DNA of 18,965 nt from Gammaproteobacteria bacterium (GTDB lineage Bacteria; Pseudomonadota; Gammaproteobacteria; Competibacterales; Competibacteraceae): NCBI GenBank assembly GCA_020047885.1, contig JAIFNF010000163.1, positions 1 to 18,965 of the forward strand. Direction: 5' to 3'. A model generated the notes under the pieces. That model was not told where the DNA came from, did not search any database, and saw only the letters and a program-made list of their open reading frames with translations. The translations under genes and the position numbers were made by a program. Each line of letters starts with the position of its first letter. The stretch's first letter is position 1. This document shows, one piece after another, positions 14,978-18,965 of the stretch.

Positions 14978-16290
14978 GCCTCCCGTGATAACGGCAAGGG
15001 GGGATTAAATCGCCAGGGCTGGCGAGCCAGCACTGGAGCAACAGTGTGAAAGGAACCGAACACGACGATGCGGTCGCCCGGCTGGGCAGTCGTTTGTACC
15101 GTTTGGCAAGCTTCGCGAATATCCGCAACGGCTTTGGCCTGCGCGCCCGTCGCGTGGAGTAGCGCCGTCAGTTCGGTGCTGGTTCGTCCACGTAGCCCAT
15201 CGAGGGTGACGGCATACCAGATATCAATAATCCCGGTCAATGCCGCGATAATGCCTTCCGCATCTTTGTCGGCGAGCAGGCCGATGATGCCCCAGGTTCG
15301 CCCGGTGCCCGGATACTTCCGTAATTGATCGGCTAATACGGCGGCGGCGTGCGGATTGTGAGCGACATCGAGAATCCATTCAACCGGGCCGGGGATGATC
15401 TGGAACCGTCCGGGCCAGTCAACGTGACCTAACCCGGCGTGAATCGCTGTCGGCGGAATCGCTAGACGATCCCGCAGGCTGAACAGGGTCATCAACGCGG
15501 CAGCGGCGTTGCCCAGTTGATGGTCGCCGGCCAGCGCCGGGAGCGGCAAATTGTCGAGATGCGATGCGCCCGACTGCCAGCGCCAGGTGGAGCCGGTGCG
15601 GGCGAAATGATAGTCACGGTTCACGCAGAGTAACGGTGCGCCAAGACTCTCGGCGTATTCCAGCAATCGTAGCGGCGGGTCAGGATCAGCGCATATAGCG
15701 GGCTGTCCAGGACGGTAGATGCCGGCTTTTTCGTAACCGATACTGTCGCGATCCGCACCCAGCCAGTCGGTATGGTCGAGGGCGATGCTGACCACCAGCG
15801 CTGCGTCGGCGTCGATGACGTTGACCGCATCCAGTCGCCCCCCCAGTCCAACCTCCAGCACTGCCACGTCAATATCGGCTTCCCGGAACAGTTCCAGCGC
15901 TGCGAGTGTGCCAAATTCAAAGTAAGTCAGGGAGACATCGCCCCGTGCGGCGTCGATGCGAGCGAACGTCCGGCACAGCGCCGCGTCGTCCACTTCCACG
16001 CCATCAATGCAGATCCGTTCGTTGTAACGCAACAGATGCGGCGACGTGTACGCCCCGACCCGGTAGTCGGTAGCACGCAGGATAGCGTCCAGGACAGCGA
16101 CGCAGGAACCCTTGCCGTTCGTGCCGCCGACGGTGATAACCGTATAGGTGGGCGGTTCCGGTTGCAGGCGGCGCAACATGGTTTGCACCCGCTCCAGACC
16201 CAGGTCAATGGCGCGGGGATGCAGGGTTTCCTGCCAGTTGAGCCAGTCGTCCAGGGTGGTAAAGCGCATGGGTCGGGATGTGGAGGGCAT
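14974..16290 (-). CDS. folC: bifunctional dihydrofolate synthase / folylpolyglutamate synthase
   Basis: Cytoplasmic ATP ligase that joins glutamate to dihydropteroate and lengthens the glutamate tail of folates. 438 residues from the ATG at 16290. The ATP-binding P-loop is GGTNGKGS at 55-62, followed by AYTSPHLLRYNERICIDG and LEVGLGGRLDAVN; the C-terminal Mur-ligase domain has the DVAHNPHAA motif. The family's usual N-terminus (MRFTTLDDWLNWQETLHPRAIDLGLERV) begins at an internal ATG at 16269, giving 431 residues, and this may be the true start; neither has a clear ribosome site. The ATG at 16290 follows the accD stop by two bases. Its stop overlaps the dedD TTG (TTGA). Confidence 0.96.
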   Translation of the reverse strand: MPSTSRPMRFTTLDDWLNWQETLHPRAIDLGLERVQTMLRRLQPEPPTYTVITVGGTNGKGSCVAVLDAILRATDYRVGAYTSPHLLRYNERICIDGVEVDDAALCRTFARIDAARGDVSLTYFEFGTLAALELFREADIDVAVLEVGLGGRLDAVNVIDADAALVVSIALDHTDWLGADRDSIGYEKAGIYRPGQPAICADPDPPLRLLEYAESLGAPLLCVNRDYHFARTGSTWRWQSGASHLDNLPLPALAGDHQLGNAAAALMTLFSLRDRLAIPPTAIHAGLGHVDWPGRFQIIPGPVEWILDVAHNPHAAAVLADQLRKYPGTGRTWGIIGLLADKDAEGIIAALTGIIDIWYAVTLDGLRGRTSTELTALLHATGAQAKAVADIREACQTVQTTAQPGDRIVVFGSFHTVAPVLARQPWRFNPPLPLSREA

Positions 16291-16292
16291 TA

Positions 16293-17159
16293 TTAGAAAG
16301 CGAGGACATCGCGGCGGGTCAGCATCGCCAACAGACTGGCCAGGCGGTCGCGTAATTCGCGGCGATCCAGAATTATGTCGATAGCGCCATGTTCCAGCAG
16401 AAATTCACTGCGCTGGAAGCCTTCCGGCAATTTTTCGCGCACCGTCTGCTCGATAACCCGCGGTCCCGCGAAACCAATGAGCGCTTTCGGTTCCGCAATG
16501 TTGATGTCGCCCAACATCGCCAAACTGGCGGAGACGCCGCCCGTGGTCGGGTGGGTGAGCACTGAAATGTAGGGAACGCCGTGTTCCGCCAGGCGAGTGA
16601 GCGCCGCGCTGGTTTTGGCCATTTGCATCAGCGATGTCAAGGCTTCCTGCATCCGTGCGCCGCCGCTGGCCGTGAAGCAGATGAACGGGATGTGTTCGTG
16701 CAGGGCAGTTTGCGCCGCCCGGACAAAGCGTTCACCGACCACGGAACCCATCGAACCGGCCATGAATTCAAATTCAAAAGCGGCAGCAACCACCGGCATC
16801 CCTTTCAACTGACCGCGCAACGCGATCAGCGCGTCTTGCTCTTCCGTAGATTTTTGCGCCTGCACCAGCCGATCCCGATATTTCTTGCTGTCCTTGAATT
16901 TCAGAAAGTCCGTGGGTTCAATGTCTTCGCCGATTTCCATCACGTCCTCTTCATCGAGAAAATGCAGTAGACGTTGGCGGGCGCTGATGGCCATGTGGTG
17001 GTTGCACTTGGGGCATACCCGCAAATTGCGGGCGAGTTCGGCACCATACAGAATAGCGCTGCACTCTTCGCATTTACTCCAGAGTCCTTCGGGAATCTGG
17101 TGCTTGTTGCGGCCGTCCGTGCGGATCCGGGTGGGAACGAGTTTTTCGTACCAACTCAT
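16293..17159 (-). CDS. accD: acetyl-CoA carboxylase carboxyltransferase subunit beta
   Basis: Beta subunit of the carboxyltransferase half of acetyl-CoA carboxylase, which with AccA moves carboxyl from biotin to acetyl-CoA, giving malonyl-CoA for fatty acid synthesis. 288 residues. The N-terminal zinc ribbon is intact: C30, C33, C49 and C52 (spacing C-x2-C-x15-C-x2-C). The crotonase-like core has ASGGARMQE and [14 protein letters not shown] loops that form the oxyanion holes, and [12 protein letters not shown] near the C-terminus. Its ATG follows the trpA stop with no gap (TAAATG), so translation is probably coupled. The trpBA-accD-folC order is common in gammaproteobacteria. Confidence 0.98.
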   Translation of the reverse strand: MSWYEKLVPTRIRTDGRNKHQIPEGLWSKCEECSAILYGAELARNLRVCPKCNHHMAISARQRLLHFLDEEDVMEIGEDIEPTDFLKFKDSKKYRDRLVQAQKSTEEQDALIALRGQLKGMPVVAAAFEFEFMAGSMGSVVGERFVRAAQTALHEHIPFICFTASGGARMQEALTSLMQMAKTSAALTRLAEHGVPYISVLTHPTTGGVSASLAMLGDINIAEPKALIGFAGPRVIEQTVREKLPEGFQRSEFLLEHGAIDIILDRRELRDRLASLLAMLTRRDVLAF

Positions 17160-17966
17160 TTAGCAACCGTCCATCGCCCGCCGCATCGCAGCCAGCAATT
17201 CCGCCACTTCGCGCCGCATCCGCTCCGGGTCATCCGCCAGTTCCGCCGCTTTGCTGACCAGCGCACTGCCGACGACCACCGCATCCGCGACCTGGGCAAT
17301 GGCGGCGGCGGTCAGCGGGTCTTTAATACCAAAGCCGACGCCGAGCGGCAGATCAGTATGAGCGCGAATCATCGCCAGTTTTTCGGCGACCTCGGAGACG
17401 TTGAGCGCGGCAGAACCGGTGACGCCTTTCAGGGAGACGTAATAGAGATAACCCCGGGCTAAATCGGCCGTCCCTCGAACCCGTTCAGCGGTGCTGGTGG
17501 GTGCCAGCAGGAAGATAGGATCAATCCCGGCGGCAATGAGCGGTTCCGCCAGTTCAGCGGCTTCCTCAGGGGGTAGATCCACGGTGAGGACGCCATCCAC
17601 GCCGGCTTCGCGAGCGCCCGCGACAAAGGCATCATAACCCAGGCTCTCAATCGGGTTGAGATAGCCCATCAGCACCAGCGGTGTTTCCGCATCGGTCTGG
17701 CGGAATTCCCGCACCAGATCCAGTACGCCGCGTAGCGTCATGCCCTGTTTGAGCGCCCGTTCACAGGCTTTCTGAATGACCGGGCCATCAGCCATTGGAT
17801 CGGAAAAGGGGACGCCCAGTTCGACAATGTCCGCACCCGCAGCGACTAGGGCGTGCAGCATCGGGACGGTTTGATCCGGGCGGGGATCGCCAGCGGTGAT
17901 ATAGGGAATCAAAGCTTTGCGACCGGTGCGGCGCAATTCCTGGAAACGACGGGCAATGCGATTCAT
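17160..17966 (-). CDS. trpA: tryptophan synthase alpha chain
   Basis: Alpha subunit of tryptophan synthase, a TIM barrel that cleaves indole-3-glycerol phosphate to indole and glyceraldehyde-3-phosphate and passes indole to TrpB through a tunnel. 268 residues, the family length. Catalytic residues fall at the canonical numbers: E49 ([17 protein letters not shown]) and D60. Conserved LMGYLNPI and PPEEA (residues about 130-137 in loop 6) and the phosphate-binding GVGFGI are present. It follows trpB after 81 nt that hold a repeat-like hairpin, and its stop adjoins accD. No leader-peptide attenuator could be looked for since the operon start is outside the window. Confidence 0.98.
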   Translation of the reverse strand: MNRIARRFQELRRTGRKALIPYITAGDPRPDQTVPMLHALVAAGADIVELGVPFSDPMADGPVIQKACERALKQGMTLRGVLDLVREFRQTDAETPLVLMGYLNPIESLGYDAFVAGAREAGVDGVLTVDLPPEEAAELAEPLIAAGIDPIFLLAPTSTAERVRGTADLARGYLYYVSLKGVTGSAALNVSEVAEKLAMIRAHTDLPLGVGFGIKDPLTAAAIAQVADAVVVGSALVSKAAELADDPERMRREVAELLAAMRRAMDGC

Positions 17967-17997
17967 TTCGGTACAACTCTTGGAAGCGGTATCAACG

Positions 17998-18023
17998 CCC
18001 CTCTCCAGTGTGCAAAAGAGGGG
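17998..18023 (-). repeat. GC-rich hairpin repeat between trpB and trpA
   Basis: In the 81-bp gap, CCCCTCT (17998-18004) pairs with AGAGGGG (18017-18023) around a 12-nt loop, and more C/T-rich (minus strand) sequence lies next to it (18024-18042). The pattern of a C/T-rich run plus a GAGAGGGG stem looks like a decayed copy of a dispersed intergenic repeat seen in many GC-rich proteobacteria. The hairpin sits within an operon, so it may tune trpA relative to trpB or protect the upstream message. The pairing is seen; family membership is from memory. Confidence 0.5.
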
Positions 18024-18047
18024 GTAGGAATGAGGGGGCCAGGCCGA

Positions 18048-18965
18048 CTAAAACTGGATCCCTTCCAGGGTGGCGACGGTGTGAATGTCCTTGTCGCCGC
18101 GCCCGGACAGATTGACCACGATGCGCTGATCCGGGCGCATGGTCGGAGCCAGTTTCGTCACATAAGCCAGAGCATGGCTGCTTTCCAGCGCGGGAATGAT
18201 GCCTTCGGTGCGGGTGAGATCATGGAAAGCGCGCAGGGCTTCCTCATCGGTCACGGCTACGTAGTGCGCCCGGCCAATATCTTTCAGCCAGGCGTGTTCC
18301 GGGCCGACGCCGGGATAGTCCAGGCCGGCCGAAATTGAGTGGGTTTCAGTAATTTGGCCGTGGTCATCATTGAGCAGATAGGTGCGGTTGCCGTGCAGGA
18401 CGCCGGGGCGACCCGCGCACAGCGTCGCGGCATGGCGACCGGTGTCGATGCCGGAACCTGCGGCTTCAACGCCGTAAATCGCAACGTCACGGTCATTCAG
18501 GAAGGGATGGAACAGGCCGATGGCGTTGGAGCCGCCGCCAACGCAGGCGACCAGCGCATCGGGTAGCGCCTGATACTCGGTCAGCATCTGTTCGCGGGCT
18601 TCGCGGCCGATCACCGCCTGGAATTCCCGCACCATCAGCGGGTAGGGATGCGGGCCGGCCACCGTGCCGATCATATAGAAGGTGTTATCGACGTTCGCGA
18701 CCCAATCACGCAACGCCTCATTCAGCGCGTCTTTAAGCGTGCGCGAACCGGAAGACACCGGTTGCACCGTAGTGCCCAGCAACCGCATCCGGTAGACGTT
18801 CAGCGACTGGCGCCGAATGTCCTCTTCGCCCATGTAGACCACGCATTCCATACCCAACCGGGCGGCGACAGTCGCGGAAGCGACGCCGTGTTGACCGGCA
18901 CCGGTTTCGGCAATCAACCGAGTTTTACCCATCCGCCTGGCGACCAGCGCCTGACCGACCGTGTT
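18048..18965 (-). CDS. trpB: tryptophan synthase beta chain (5' partial)
   Basis: Beta subunit that condenses indole with serine through pyridoxal phosphate. The last 305 residues of the usual ~400 are in the window; the frame is open to the right edge, beginning [27 protein letters not shown], which lies directly after the cofactor lysine of the family (HKxN), so that residue is just outside. Present are the substrate loop [10 protein letters not shown], the COMM-domain helix, the phosphate-binding [12 protein letters not shown] and the C-terminal SGRGDKD. An internal ATG at 18932 is not the start. It is the first visible gene of the minus-strand block and likely sits after trpF. Confidence 0.97.
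   Translation of the reverse strand, partial: NTVGQALVARRMGKTRLIAETGAGQHGVASATVAARLGMECVVYMGEEDIRRQSLNVYRMRLLGTTVQPVSSGSRTLKDALNEALRDWVANVDNTFYMIGTVAGPHPYPLMVREFQAVIGREAREQMLTEYQALPDALVACVGGGSNAIGLFHPFLNDRDVAIYGVEAAGSGIDTGRHAATLCAGRPGVLHGNRTYLLNDDHGQITETHSISAGLDYPGVGPEHAWLKDIGRAHYVAVTDEEALRAFHDLTRTEGIIPALESSHALAYVTKLAPTMRPDQRIVVNLSGRGDKDIHTVATLEGIQF

Overview
The window reads as a single contig from a GC-rich gammaproteobacterium. The strongest pointer is the minus-strand block trpB-trpA-accD-folC-dedD-cvpA-purF-metZ, a gene order typical of Gammaproteobacteria (Pseudomonas shares accD-folC-SPOR-cvpA-purF-metZ). The style of the intergenic repeats would fit an environmental lineage such as the Competibacter or Chromatiales relatives, but I cannot fix the genus from sequence alone.

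Layout. (1) Positions 3-3611, plus strand: a compact ethanolamine catabolic operon, made of a permease (5' end outside the window), eutB and eutC, with no microcompartment genes. (2) Positions 3612-3776: a palindromic intergenic repeat between convergent genes. (3) Positions 3777-5778, minus strand: the two membrane subunits of a TRAP transporter (DctM, DctQ) with no binding protein beside them. (4) Positions 5779-6060: a divergent control region with several inverted repeats. (5) Positions 6061-6798, plus strand: a short-chain dehydrogenase. (6) Positions 6799-7204: an AT-rich leader with a good ribosome binding site, followed by what looks like the scar of a deleted [NiFe]-hydrogenase operon. 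The start of a small subunit is joined, out of frame, to the tail of what may be a hydrogenase maturation protease. (7) Positions 7201-9888, plus strand: a PAS-PAS-PAS-GGDEF-EAL cyclic-di-GMP protein whose ATG overlaps the stop of the hydrogenase remnant. (8) Positions 9931-18965, minus strand: nine closely packed housekeeping genes, trpB, trpA, accD, folC, dedD-like, cvpA, purF, metZ and a YigB-like HAD phosphatase.

How the genes work together. The eut genes import ethanolamine and split it to acetaldehyde and ammonia, using adenosylcobalamin. The long minus-strand block joins the last steps of tryptophan synthesis, malonyl-CoA formation, folate polyglutamylation, the first step of purine synthesis and sulfur assimilation into homocysteine. 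Most junctions are 0-50 nt, so one or a few transcripts are likely.

Most interesting point: the hydrogenase remnant directly upstream of the c-di-GMP enzyme. It suggests that the sensor once belonged to a hydrogenase operon, possibly coupling hydrogen metabolism to c-di-GMP, and that this lineage lost the hydrogenase by internal deletion while keeping the promoter end and the signalling gene.
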